Assembly (NCBI GenBank): GCA_030631415.1
Contig: DAOVLE010000003.1
Location: 1-52,753, forward strand
Source: JAAEQG01 sp023133475
Lineage (GTDB): Bacteria > Planctomycetota > Phycisphaerae > UBA1845
Length of the DNA: 52,753 nucleotides
Reading direction: 5' to 3'
Position numbers and translations under genes: made by a program. Position 1 is the stretch's first letter; the number at the start of each line of letters is the position of its first letter. Of this stretch, positions 23,101 through 26,163 are shown piece by piece. Below the pieces are notes generated by a model that did no database searches, was not told the origin of the DNA, and was given only the letters and a program-made list of their open reading frames with translations.

Positions 23101-25971
23101 GTCGAGCAGGTCTTCGTCGGCCTTAACTTCACCGACGTTGACGGGAACCCGGTCAATAATTTGTTCGCGGTTGGTGATGCGGAGTTGAGCGGTGGGCTGA
23201 CCGCGGTTGACGGCTCGGGCGTGTTGGATCCAAACGGCCTTGGTCAGGCGACCTGGCTGGTGATCCCGCGGACCGAGGCTGCTCCGATAGAGCAGACGGA
23301 CTACTTTGTCAGCGGCGTGTTCTCCTACATCCAGGGCGCCGAAAGCGCCACTCACCAGCTTGAACCGGTGCTGATCACGGTGAAGCCCGACCCCAGCCTG
23401 ATCGTGAAATACTTCTGGCAGCGGGACGTGTTCAGCGACGACCCGTTCACCCCGGAGATTGAGCCGGCAGAGCCGTTCTCACTGGGCCTGTCGATGACCA
23501 ATCAGGGTTACGGGGAGGCTTGCAACGTGCGGGTGGCTTCGGGCCAGCCGAAGATCATCGAAAACGAGCGAGGGTTGCTGATCGCCTTTGAGCTGATCGG
23601 CACGGAAGTGGGCATCGAGTCGTTCACCCCAGCGTTGAATATCACGCTGGGCGACATAGGCCCGAGTGAGACAGTGGTGGCACGGTGGTTGATGACTTCG
23701 ACCCTGCAAGGTCAGTTCACCGAATACTCAGTCGAGTACGAGCACATCAACCCGCTGGGCGACCCGACGCTGTCAGCCATTGACAGCGTGGAGATATTCG
23801 AACTGATCCACGTGGTGCGTGCGGAGGACCCGGTGGACGACCTGCTGATGGACTTCATGACCAACCAGATCGAACACCCCGACGATCCGCACGAGGACCC
23901 CGATGACCCGGATCGCAAGGACCTGCCCGATACGGTGCACCTGAGCAACGGGCAAGTTGAGATGGTCACCCCGGTGCTTGATGCCGCCTCCACGCCGCTG
24001 AGCGAAACGGCTGAGGAGGGCATATATGAGTCCCACCTGACCGCCTATATGCCCTCCGGGTGGGCGTACATCAAGGCGCCCGACCCGTCCAACGGCACAC
24101 ACCCGTTGCTGCGTGTCGAACGTTCGGACGGTTCCGAGCTGGTCACCGAGTTCAGCGCGTGGCAGACGGACCGCACCTTCCGCGAGGGCGACGAGTTGCC
24201 CTTCCGCCAGCATCGCATCCACCTGTTCGATCGTGGCGGTAACGGCTGGTATACGCTTATTTACGGTGCTCGCAATGACAACTGCACGGTCGGCCCGTCG
24301 GACGAGGACTGCAACACCAACGGCATTGCAGACCGCTGTGAGTTGGAGGACAACGACTGCAACTCCAACGGCATCCCCGACGATTGCGACATCACCGCCG
24401 GCACCAGCGAGGACTACAACACCAACGGGGTCCCGGATGAGTGTGAACCGGCGTTTGGCGAACTGCTGCTCTCGACCGGTGTTGAGCCCGATGCGTTGTG
24501 TGTCGGCACCAGCGACCCGGTTAGCGTGATCCTGGAGGTAGCCAACCTGGCTTATCCCATCAACGGCGTGCAGGCGTTGGTCCACTATGACCCCGTCCAC
24601 CTGTCGCTGGCCAGTATCACGCCGGCGACGGGTTGGCAGTTGATCATCCCAGCCTGGGACAGCCCCGATCCCGACGGCGACGGCAATCTCACCTGCGCCC
24701 TGTATTTGCCGGCTGGGGAGATGTCCGCCGATGGGGCCATAGCCACTTTACAGTTTAATACTCTCACCGAGGGCGCCACGGAGGTTGTGTTCCAGGGCGA
24801 TAGCGCCCCGTTCTACACCAAGCTAAGCCGTGCCGCCGACAGCTCGACGATTCTGCCGGACAAGTACGATTCCGGGACGATCAGTATCGACGACACGGTG
24901 GCTACGGCGAGCAGCAACAGCCCCGTCTGCGAGGGCGGAACCATTGAGCTATCTGGCGACCCGAGCACCGGGCCTAACGAACCGCACACCTACTCGTGGA
25001 CCGGCCCTGATAGTTTCAGTTCCACGGAGCAGAATCCGACGATCACCGCCGCCACGCTGGCCATGGCGGGCACCTACCATCTGACGGTGATCAACAGCAA
25101 CGGGTGCGAGTTCACCGCCCAGACGGATGTTGACGTGCAACTGTGTCTGGTGGTCAACGTTGAGATCGAAGGTTTGATCGGCAACGGCGGCACTTACGGG
25201 GTGACGACGGAGTGGCCTGGTGGCGCTCATGTTGATCGCGAGGTGACGTTCGTGCTCACGGATTGCAACAGCAATGCCGATACGCGGGTGTTCCCGGTCA
25301 CCTTCACGGCTGACACCGGCAACAACAAGGGTGTCGGGAGTGTGACCTTTACGGGTCTCGATGCCGGTCTGGATTGGCTCAGTGTCCAGGAAGGCCACAC
25401 GTTGCGCAAGCTGACGGCGGTGGATTTGGATGCCGCGTTGGCGGATAGTGTGACGGTGTTCCTGCCGTCCGGCGACTTCCACACGGTGCTTGTGGAGCAG
25501 GATAACCTGGTTGACATCACCGACTTCTCGATATTGGCTTCGAGTTGGGAGACGATGATCGATGCCGACGAGAGCACCGGCGGCGACGCGACCGGCAACG
25601 GCTACCACAACGCCGGCGACTTCGCGCTGATTCAGCCGAACTTCCTGATGTTCGGTGAAGAGCTTGACGGTTGCCGCCATGTAGGGCGGGTTCCACCCGC
25701 CGCGTCCGAGGATGGCGTGGTATCGCGGGCTCTGCGAACCAGCATTGACGTATCCGAGTTGTGTTTGAGAGTGCCCGATGCTCAGCATGCGGACCTCGAC
25801 GGCAACGGTGTTGTGGACGCCCGTGACATCCGCGCGTTTGCGAAACGGCACAACCTGTCGTTGCAGCCGGCGTTCGATGCCAGGTTGGCTGAGTTGGAGG
25901 AAGCTTTGGCACCGTCTTTTGAATCGGCAGCAGAGCCGGTTCTTGAGACAACCCCGCACCGTGAGCGGTAG
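2125..25971 (+). CDS. Giant secreted mosaic protein (7,948 aa) with DUF2341, RCC1, LamG, CARDB, cohesin- and dockerin-like modules
   Basis: The frame is open for 23.8 kb from an ATG with a strong ribosome binding site. Residues 1-30 look like a signal peptide (MRFSRTVDLVLLMLAAGG). Approximate order: Cys-rich GACC repeats 62-225; three propeller-like modules 282-537, 611-859 and 936-1182; five DUF2341 modules 1289-1587, 1669-1989, 2186-2499, 2580-2872 and 2954-3246; seven RCC1-like repeats 3414-3682; LamG 3726-3929; SbsA/Ig-like domains 4056-4366; CARDB-type domains 4368-6019; NEW3/carboxypeptidase-regulatory-like region 6022-6430; Gly/Ser linker 6573-6639; cohesin-like 7446-7589; PKD/Ig-like 7592-7672; dockerin-like tail from 7793. 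About 61 DCNxN calcium-binding-type repeats separate the early modules. The architecture suggests a cell-surface adhesion or scaffold protein; no catalytic domain was recognised. The repeats make local assembly error possible, but the frame never breaks. Confidence 0.93.
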   Translation: MRFSRTVDLVLLMLAAGGLVVTGPSDVLSSPIFWEAGGIQGQFASSVGGDFPSIGAGSRQEGACCIIENGGECWEVMSEQECWPGPSNFHEGMSCEDNPCGEPGACCLEDGTCMDVLNDEACGWYSGISFHGSTSCSANPCGSPGACCFSDGSCSDVSNANQCTIMDGIEFNEGMNCSSGVCKEACCYSVGMGLQCIETHGLTCDQTYNGYPQGPGTTCAMGLCVSEDCNNNGIDDEREILVGSAEDCNLNSRPDECDVPPLGEGPDCNNNMVPDECELQSGGELYAVGYMMEYRSAHALYTVNPSNGALTWKADFEQDVEDVSALSAHPLTGELYVIVELMSEHLRKRPGDRDFNGPCLATVDRDTAVVNPIGELPQEEQIGSIAFRSDGTLYGVVENGFEIFSTGEIVVIDTGNASVTSTGIIATPCMHHALAFRPRTNLLYHATRCEGSCGLETINVDTGEGSLVGLLSEDVEALSPLAFHPSGHPFLGFVITVYDKSNRGFHSIDPSTGELSYLGPLNQDQHVTGMAFAVDSNDCNGNEVLDECDIIAGTSADCNSNGVPDECDVTGGTSEDCNTNGVPDECDIAGGTSPDCQPNGVPDECDMQLGGELYAAAMTGYNSGPALYSVDPSNGSMTLVADFDESVRTVYGLSAHPCTGALYIVVEREPEGSRNGESNTWLATVNPQTAALSLIGAFLWEDVLANIAFHSDGTLYGIYENWESDKFVPGEIVVIDTNNVSVTSTGIIASSGMFESLAFRPGTDLLYHSVLPVHYRAARLETINVATAEVTMIGELPEEGMDALYPIAFHPSGAPLLGFAPTPWKYFQGGFFSIDPSTIATTYLGPRPDMSVNGMVFTAGSLDCNDNGVPDECEIDAGTSEDCNNNGMPDECDLAGGGSKDCNTNGVPDECDISGATSTDCQPNGIPDECELDTIAMLYAVGDGDEYGESNEALHIVDPSDASLTRVGWMQWRVYSAEALAIHPSTGELYAVVEDRGEEGKSEGRDEYRNGYTHALATVNRTTGDVTIVGNLTGNEVVSDIAFRDNGVLYGVVDGGGSQPGEIVIVDTATAALTPTGVYGASGYGQAIAFHPTTGLLYHVAPWGEGDGLLETIDVDTGVVTSISTSLVEAPYDCLAFHPSGEPLLGHASGKLYSIDPETGQETYIGTSNMELRGMAFLVLDADCNNNGVPDECDITGETSADCNGNNVPDECDLAGGISEDCNTDGVPDECQLIDNDCNNDGVPDECQLADNDCNENSIPDDCDIAGSTSEDCQPNGIPDECDISGLGWLEGWERTRVVDITGSTSALTDYQVLVALDTASLIAAGEMRLDCGDLRFTDANGTSLLDYWIESGCNTDSTLVWVKVPSIPTGGATIYVYYGNPSASSASNGTNTFEFFDDFEGTVLDTDKWTESAGASHISQNDYLRFYGGGFGEWVESVNSYSGDLLVDADVEIPSDWSGLKCWVIANLLFYVDSSNYAYETRCSGCQSTSRLGVVYSDDTEYYSSYADTRVGTYHFRLTRLGGTITTYYEKGSGWQQDFQKTDVFTDDVKIRLRALSAVNNPTIDVRWDNLKVRKYASPEPETSMGAEGIDGSASEDCNSNDIPDECEVPPIGDGPDCNTDGVPDDCQLADNDCNENSIPDDCDIAAGTSEDCQPNGIPGECELGELGWLEGWQQTRVMDITGSTSALTDYQVLVMLDTASLIAAGEMRSDCGDLRFTEADGAGLLDYWIESDCNTDSTRVWVKVPSIPTEGTAVYMHYGNPSAVSASNGTNTLDFFDDFEGYAVGTESPNDWTNHRYSGDSLANYVTNSVSHGGDKSYYLYGHCSASARPVRNTLNSPQFDPSEQFSIWAQSCGQSYGCCGVSIIFITSSTAKSISYRFAVHYGTQSGLSAYYDPNSGTEQSNPFWRDAADVEIHLDNVTGSWTEVTRNIKQDYEDNWGSWDYVVKLIFVLSVGSNVDIGGGYGCAYYDDVRVLKYASPEPSVTVGAEGGTGPLSSNDCNDNQVPDECEVPPIGDGPDCNTDGVPDDCQLVGNDCNNDSVPDDCQLLDNDCNTDDVPDDCQLVDNDCNNDGMPDECQLAGNDCNTDGVPDDCQLAGNDCNNDGIPDECQLAGNDCNGNLVPDDCDIAAGTSEDCQPDDIPDDCQLGDGDCNSNGIPDDCDIAAGTSEDCQLNGIPDECDINLINWLLGWSHSKDVHITGSTSALTDYQVLVTVDTESLIAAGRMMPDCGDLRFTDANGTSLLDYWIKSGCDTDSTLVWVKVPSIPTVGTTIYMYYGNPSASSASNGTNTFKFFDDFDGGSSPWSITNPNNHIDEDRAVDERLGINALNCNEQAYVYKDGFSLNDFAVDWKFKPVSYTHAGWYGPYMGVFADHISSAPYPSGTRALAMSWLGYASEFTNGGWGTGYGKLKSSALDANHIYELTIARSGSIAEFSLFDCTNGTETDQSPISFTSLTDTFTMLAAVTAQCNGYPGDSSTGWIDDVRVRKYASPEPAASVEGESSHSSTNDCNNNMIPDECDVPPIGDGPDCNTDGIPDECQLGDGDCNSNGIPDDCDIAAGTSDDCQLNGIPDECDLDLVNWLPGWSHSKDVHITGSTSALTDYQVLVTLDTESLIAAGRMLPDCGDLRFTDANGTNLLDYWIESGCDTDSTLVWVKVPLIPTGGTTIYMYYGNPSESSMSNGTNTFEFFDDGEGETPGSSLSAGGWTNLAYDSYANDKAYSGTISLKLDAPGTSYGSATKNITKPDSWVTESMVYDLNLATTYDYARFGVADGASKSAQIGWEQNIGGNKYNYAIDGLKTTTSVTRSVGWHAFKIIYDGTNLSMYIDDTPIKSPALYTFQSDRICLTGQDNNGVWFDDIRVRKYASPEPGASIGEESSHSATNDCNNNMIPDECDVPPIGDGPDCNTDGIPDECQLVDNDCNSNGIPDDCDIAADTSEDCQLNGIPDECDINLVNWLLGWSHSKAVHITGSTSALTDYPVLVTLDTESLIAAGRMMPDCGDLRFTNANSTSLLDYWIESGCDTDSTLVWVKVPSIPTVGTTIYMYYANPSASPASDGEATFEFFDDFEGASIDTIKWDMSATNVTPSTDHAFHGSKSAMFTSTGLFQKSFTHGDFAFKYWAYFESAPHWVYAIFHGDSGNKVNVFWGYPTAGNIGYETSDNAKHDIGVAVALNDWKALEIRKVDFSADTYDIVYDDVVIKHALSMSPGTYNDAIYVGSLGATFYMDCFLIRKYASPEPAAGVGAERSHWDDNDCNGNLIPDECDVPPLGDGPDCNNDGVPDECQLTDNDCNGNLVPDECDVPPLGDGPDCNGNAIPDECDIAAGTSLDCQPDGVPDECQLADNDCNENSVPDDCDIAGSTSPDCNTDAIPDECQLSENDCNNNMIPDDCDIASGTSEDCQPNGVPDECDLGITTPPGPAFGWGMNNHGQATPPEGNDFVAIDAGWAHSLAVKVDGSIAGWGCNEYWQATPPSGNDFAAVAAGTTHSVALKTDGSLVAWGYNYSGSCNVPSGNDFVAIAAGENFGLALKEDGSIVGWGANANGESTPPAGNDFVAIDVGFHHSLALKDDGSIVAWGYNVGGQCDAPAGNDFVAIAGGADHSLALKADGSLVAWGCGHENSGQCDVPAGNDFVAIAANWLHSLALKSDGSIVAWGRNDEGQCNVPAGNGFVVIAAGGQHSLALTGNATGDCNENGIPDECDIAAGTSEDCQPNGRPDECDIGVVFDGLDALSDGLVAYWEMDGDWLDSTGNGHDGTPGGDPGFVPGMFGQAGWFDGAGDHVTFTDFPAMPEGTISFWFRPSHLGSGAGILSARAGYSTGDLIIYDGETSDKLIVLVWKDGGGWSALTSSTPILTGTWYHGVFTWDSIVGKKLYVDGAAEASDDDLTPVFGSAAALRFGVQDGRYYNGLIDQFALWDRALSTGEVSLLYNTASEDCNNNGIPDECDVPPIGDGPDCNNDGVPDECQLADNDCNNNDIPDECDVPPIGEEPDCNGNLTPDDCDIAAGTSADCQPDGIPDDCQLADNDCNGNSVPDECDIAGATSVDNNANNIPDECEAPPEIVTHSPGGIVYQPVNFVDVTFSEMMNGATFEPEDVLLTDPDGGVIAVDAPVNLGGNVWRIGFAQQSQVGLYEMIVGPDVVSVAGHAMTEAYTGQFCILLGEAGIVELLPHVTEANPTYVEHWPLQSVYVTFNRAIDADTFTVGDVQLVGPDGNVTIVSVSPVSETVLEVTWSPQTQDGDYLLRVGPSISDLCGVAMDAAFEVTIVLNAASPEIVSHTPQGPVHYVFDHLDVTFSEAVNSSSFTTDDVVLVGPLGEIPVASVSPQGGYVYRISFTGQTGNGDYMFTIGPDVTDTAGTPMASVYQPTVTVALPNLELTNCLGPDDADAGESIEVNWTVTNVGTLEATGSWLDKIYLSDDDAIGGDLELGSFLRYGPLADGDSYNRTQQGGPIPANYAGTYWVVVVTDATNTVSEPGAEDNNALVCGTVFVNDTAAPETIITSGPADGAVLNVTEVTFEWTGTDNSAPVEQLEYSSCFWAECDPGTGPFSSDTSYTFYSLGEGSVTIKVTTRDLADNIDPTPEVRSFTIDLTPPDVLEHAPTGDVYVPVAYVDVTFSEGINAATFSTGDIILTGPAGAIAVNSPVHQGANVWRIGFASQDTEGDYIITIGPDIEDPAGSGMDEAYVGDFTLLLPDLAVSSLTIPAAAQTEQTIEVSWTVTNSGDGSATGSWQDCVYLSEDDAIGGDTLLGCFARPSEPASGGHYDTAGMVTIPGLLPDGDYWIIVVADGNEELVESVEGVENNGLVSTSPIAIALAPRPDLQITGLTPPPDIPSGAMVEVVWTVTNMGNAPAVGPWNERISGSTDDTIGDDNAGSSEHRYAGVLAPGESIVRVDTYQAPGSIPPGGFWIVVCADSGSEVSEQDENNNCAIAEVCVDCQQPDLVLTSIVGPVEATWHIDVEWTVLNNGNGTAHGYWWDRVYLSADTEVGGDDILVGEFQKIGPLDVAESYTDNKPVAIPVDLEGPYYLIVVTDALNNVSEPGGEGNNSLVRVESVNISQPDLPDLIVSQLTAPTEVVTGETITVNWTVSNAGELAADGAWIDRVYLSNNDQYDAGDTAMVLFAPPSSLDVGQTYPGVGQFSLPGTPGDYWIIVYTDSNDNIEEGADDDNNTYTRPITVGMAPRPDLLMVEVIAAASGVAGSEVPVQWTVRNDGEIEAPGGWTDRVYISTDAVLGDDLQLAQFERVDPLGIFEEYTHQEQVTVPITFEGHYYFLVVTDVYNELGEGPDTAANERFTDQTTEIVQPDLPDLTVTTINAVTFEMTGEIIEVSWEVSNIGEWPAVGEWKDRLYISTDNQWDTSDLLLGWMLIDSPLADGSSYLAGGDYRLPAQAGTYWFIVITNADGDVEEGADLVNNTYVSPSTITLESPPRPDLQVLSVEPPATHVAGEPMEVTWTVTNTSIDIPAIGPWYERIYISPNAQIGGDSLVANIYYDGTIQPGETMEWTYELSTPYMPNGYYVVVCTDAGLHVAETNESNNCAITATASHIVLPDLAVSDVVAPADAYAGSIIPISWTVTNIGGASTAPFHWVDAVYMSHDGQSTLMGTRYYMLPLLPTNSCTGEVNVTLPDRIVGEYQFYVKTDVYNYVHEEGPAENNTAYAPNPTDIVQPDRPNLVVTDIVLSSNGVTWTVTNTSVVSANGFWCDRVVAVSESSGQEFVLGDYYRSTPVAAGDSYSWTEPIGLELDDPVLHGEYRIVVTTDYTDTVNEGLGSGEYDNTTTDDETFTVTAPDRPNLVVTDIVLSSNGVSWTVMNIGTASATGTWYDRVVAVSESDPGQQIVFGNYSRSGPLAVGGFYEQSTAMLEIDDPALHGEYRMVVTTDYNGRVNEGMTGAEDDNTTIDDETFMVIQPARPNLVVTDIVTPPGDLVGAPCVIRWTVTNTGDAPANGFWSDRIILVSEGTGHETILGYYAGSMSVAIGDSYERTVTSEYPHDAGEYRLKIITDYANTLNEGLTGGENDNTTLDDGTFLSTTYLVTVETDLEEAVGGTPVPLRGQALTLNPSEPLPNTPVLVGVKVRDTLRTLSATTDDKGDYETTFHPLPTEGGRYRLIAGPPSDLDPAQQDVFLLWGMKASPRYEQVLIYPGSPVAGQISLVNRGDVTLTGVDVSLESTPEWLDVQLELAGDTLLPLGSIPVYYTLSASGGGSGNVPVVMNFTNAQGATATGQLNVTVAVPYAALAANPTRLQATMVRSGQTLVGLEITNVGAATATDLHVFLPDTTWMHLGSTNLPDLEAGESATVLLELLPDKDMLLGEYGGSISVGDAQLTYGVAVPYRFDLVSQQLTNITVLVEDEATFYSTGQYSPDGPLVSGALVQLFDPETGDLVAEGTTGQSEAVEFHSLTEGFYDLRVRSDDHANYRETILVEEDGENEFDAFIPRETVTYTWTVEEVEWEDITIITLEAVFETVVPMPVITVEPPLVDLTQYTEDVFQIDFTIRNHGLITADDVRLSFGDHPNWTITPLVEDLGDLEAMGERVVPVMYERVSRWDQCWPCQAVGRLEWKLVCKEDGQWHEEQIYVIACVCGGPGPGGGGGGGGGGGSDLPNWYSGGWYDSSGDSGPGSGSSGGGGGDSGGSGWPGWLSGPGWGSPGQPYSTQPSWSPEEDCRECDPDDYEPDTYLNVNVSSVFTPFEVAAEAYILGQTGGWISADVEVTAEGGIETCCDANGNVQMETYADAGGSIELSLNNTSFEYDYSQSFTALEVDMGGTNGHKLVSFDVSASFVAGLVVTGGGSVSGRVDSGGCGDPSVDFSGSLWASGFLGMESTGSGVLTVVGHESGSVSYTVSAGFHSGANVGFHLDESGTLVGQSCFEGAYVMVDVSATLNIPGFASKTITVVPCTDHFFIAPIGNCGDLGCPGGGRDNYLPSPDIEPYRRDFNRAAREVHQRLHDSLPKYGYRYTMREANTRDESDGICAKVRLQIEQQAVITRTGFAPKLVIENPDDLLEVEQVFVGLNFTDVDGNPVNNLFAVGDAELSGGLTAVDGSGVLDPNGLGQATWLVIPRTEAAPIEQTDYFVSGVFSYIQGAESATHQLEPVLITVKPDPSLIVKYFWQRDVFSDDPFTPEIEPAEPFSLGLSMTNQGYGEACNVRVASGQPKIIENERGLLIAFELIGTEVGIESFTPALNITLGDIGPSETVVARWLMTSTLQGQFTEYSVEYEHINPLGDPTLSAIDSVEIFELIHVVRAEDPVDDLLMDFMTNQIEHPDDPHEDPDDPDRKDLPDTVHLSNGQVEMVTPVLDAASTPLSETAEEGIYESHLTAYMPSGWAYIKAPDPSNGTHPLLRVERSDGSELVTEFSAWQTDRTFREGDELPFRQHRIHLFDRGGNGWYTLIYGARNDNCTVGPSDEDCNTNGIADRCELEDNDCNSNGIPDDCDITAGTSEDYNTNGVPDECEPAFGELLLSTGVEPDALCVGTSDPVSVILEVANLAYPINGVQALVHYDPVHLSLASITPATGWQLIIPAWDSPDPDGDGNLTCALYLPAGEMSADGAIATLQFNTLTEGATEVVFQGDSAPFYTKLSRAADSSTILPDKYDSGTISIDDTVATASSNSPVCEGGTIELSGDPSTGPNEPHTYSWTGPDSFSSTEQNPTITAATLAMAGTYHLTVINSNGCEFTAQTDVDVQLCLVVNVEIEGLIGNGGTYGVTTEWPGGAHVDREVTFVLTDCNSNADTRVFPVTFTADTGNNKGVGSVTFTGLDAGLDWLSVQEGHTLRKLTAVDLDAALADSVTVFLPSGDFHTVLVEQDNLVDITDFSILASSWETMIDADESTGGDATGNGYHNAGDFALIQPNFLMFGEELDGCRHVGRVPPAASEDGVVSRALRTSIDVSELCLRVPDAQHADLDGNGVVDARDIRAFAKRHNLSLQPAFDARLAELEEALAPSFESAAEPVLETTPHRER
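2308..2800 (+). repeat. Cys-rich GACC repeats at the N-terminus of the giant protein
   Basis: Four units start GACC or EACC, followed by a short acidic turn, a second Cys pair and a closing C..NPCG. The same unit recurs throughout the protein starting at 48774 (for example GACCFDDGSC), tying the two surface proteins together. The even Cys spacing suggests disulfide-stabilised extracellular modules. Confidence 0.8.
2968..5670 (+). repeat. Three paralogous propeller-like modules
   Basis: The modules span about 2968-3735, 3955-4700 and 4930-5670. Each begins with a LYAV or LYAA strand, then a VDPSN.. or VNPSN.. unit, a HP.TG.LY..VE segment, IAF...G.LYG, GEIVVIDT, LAF.P.T.LLYH and IAFHPSG or LAFHPSG. 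The strand pattern fits a beta-propeller of the DUF4394/PQQ-like kind. They are separated by DCNxN blocks and have diverged enough to be older than the DUF2341 copies. Confidence 0.65.
5989..6885 (+). repeat. DUF2341 module 1 with variable interior
   Basis: The conserved head runs to TTCTTTGATGATTTTGAG (from 6310) and contains TGSTSALTDYQVLV, DCGDLRFTDANG, DYWIESGC and YYGNPSA. The interior, about 6331-6846, encodes a beta-rich region (DTDKWTESAG..) and is more AT-rich; one line (6541-6600) counts 27 GC of 60. The tail resumes at 6847 with RKYASPEP. Confidence 0.85.
7129..8090 (+). repeat. DUF2341 module 2 with variable interior
   Basis: The head is near-identical to module 1 at DNA level. 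The interior, about 7474-8050, is unrelated in sequence and AT-rich (7681-7740 counts 23 GC of 60). It encodes a likely jelly-roll domain with DWTNHRYSGD and a Cys-containing loop. The tail is LKYASPEPS. Confidence 0.85.
8680..9620 (+). repeat. DUF2341 module 3 with variable interior
   Basis: The head (8761-8820) counts 40 GC of 60, while the interior at 9061-9120 counts 22 GC of 60. The interior, about 9024-9582, encodes a distinct beta-rich domain (VDWKFKPVSYTHAGWYG). The shared tail RKYASPEPA restarts at 9583. Confidence 0.85.
9862..10740 (+). repeat. DUF2341 module 4 with variable interior
   Basis: The head again has near-identical DNA. The interior, about 10198-10707, encodes a LamG/concanavalin-like sequence (GWHAFKIIYDGTNLSMYIDD). 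One line at 10561-10620 counts 18 GC of 60. The tail starts at 10708. Confidence 0.85.
10984..11860 (+). repeat. DUF2341 module 5 with variable interior
   Basis: The conserved head ends in TTCTTTGATGATTTTGAAGG at 11311-11330. The interior, about 11331-11814, encodes another unrelated beta-sandwich-like region (DTIKWDMSATN, WKALEIRKVDF); 11581-11640 counts 25 GC of 60. The tail resumes at 11815. Confidence 0.85.
12364..13170 (+). repeat. Seven RCC1-like repeats
   Basis: Seven units of about 37-38 residues follow the pattern WG.N..GQ...P.GNDFVAIAAG..HSLALK.DGS.VA. Seven blades match the closed propeller expected for RCC1 folds. The block is flanked by DCNxN repeats. Confidence 0.85.
13300..13910 (+). 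other. LamG/concanavalin-like domain of the giant protein
   Basis: This region begins DGLVAYWEMDGDWLDSTGNG and continues with GWFDGAGDHVTF, ISFWFRPS, WYHGVFTWD, KLYVDG and GLIDQFALWDRAL, the classic order of Laminin_G_3-type sandwiches. These often bind carbohydrate. Unlike the DUF2341 interiors, its base composition matches the surroundings. Confidence 0.8.
15226..20180 (+). repeat. CARDB-type domain array (about twelve)
   Basis: Units of about 120 residues start [LRQ]P[DN]L.[VIL], then ..V.WTV.N.G...A.G.W.DR.Y.S, and end with YW.[IV]V.TD......E....NN. Starts are near 15226, 16183, 16558, 16921, 17287, 17650, 18019, 18388, 18746, 19108, 19468 and 19829. An Ig-like and an SbsA-like domain sit between the first two. 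CARDB domains are extracellular adhesion-type sandwiches. Units at 19108 and 19468 share long near-identical DNA, so they duplicated recently. Confidence 0.8.
21840..22070 (+). other. Gly/Ser-rich linker of the giant protein
   Basis: A run of eleven glycines follows GPGPG and continues as Gly/Ser/Trp/Pro-rich sequence. It is probably a flexible hinge between the CARDB/NEW3-like region and a following beta-rich region. The DNA is GGC/GGT-rich and may be prone to slippage. Confidence 0.8.
24460..25680 (+). other. Cohesin-like domain, Ig/PKD-like domain and dockerin-like segment
   Basis: The cohesin-like part (24460-24890) has VSVILEVANLAYPINGVQ, LVHYDP and GAIATLQFNT followed by VVFQGDSAPF, the strand order of type II-like cohesins. 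Next comes an SNSPVCEGGTIELSG Ig/PKD-like unit (24900-25140). From about 25500 come LVDITDFSILASSW and GNGYHNAGDFALIQPNF, two dockerin-like half-sites. A further DLDGNGVVDARDIRAFAK half-site lies at about 25790-25845. Confidence 0.7.
25681..25701. repeat. GTAGGGCGGG interspersed palindrome inside the giant coding region
   Basis: This 21-base GTAGGGCGGG...CCCGCC palindrome is read in frame as VGRVPPA. The same palindrome occurs between genes at 25991, 33157, 40023, 41150, 45225 and 47568, and in reverse at 33410 and 41186. It splits the dockerin-like tail from a last EF-hand-like half-site. Confidence 0.9.
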
Positions 25972-25990
25972 GGGATTGGGCACAGAAATC

Positions 25991-26011
25991 GTAGGGCGGG
26001 TTCCACCCGCC
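25991..26011. repeat. GTAGGGCGGG palindrome just after the giant gene
   Basis: A second copy, identical to the one inside the gene, starts 20 bases after the stop codon. Confidence 0.85.
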
Positions 26012-26032
26012 TTCTTCCACGGAGCGGCGTTG

Positions 26033-26097
26033 ATCAGTACCGCGACCGTAAGGGAGCGACCAATCCAAGTAGAGCTGCTTACGGTCGCGGTACTGAT
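26033..26097. terminator. Perfect 20-bp inverted repeat between convergent genes
   Basis: The left arm (26033-26052) starts ATCAGTACCGCGACC and pairs with 26078-26097; the loop is 25 bases. It sits between the stops of the giant gene and the convergent glycosidase gene, so it could end transcription from both sides, though there is no T-run. The left arm is part of the GATCAGTACC element. Confidence 0.5.
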
Positions 26098-26163
26098 TGG
26101 GTGGGCCACCCGCCTGATGCCACAAAATATGGCCACACCCCCCGCCGCCTATAGCGTTACGTT

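Noticed and set aside
24949..26136. Open frame of 395 codons on the minus strand at the giant gene's end
   Set aside because: It is antisense to the dockerin-like region and starts in repeat DNA.
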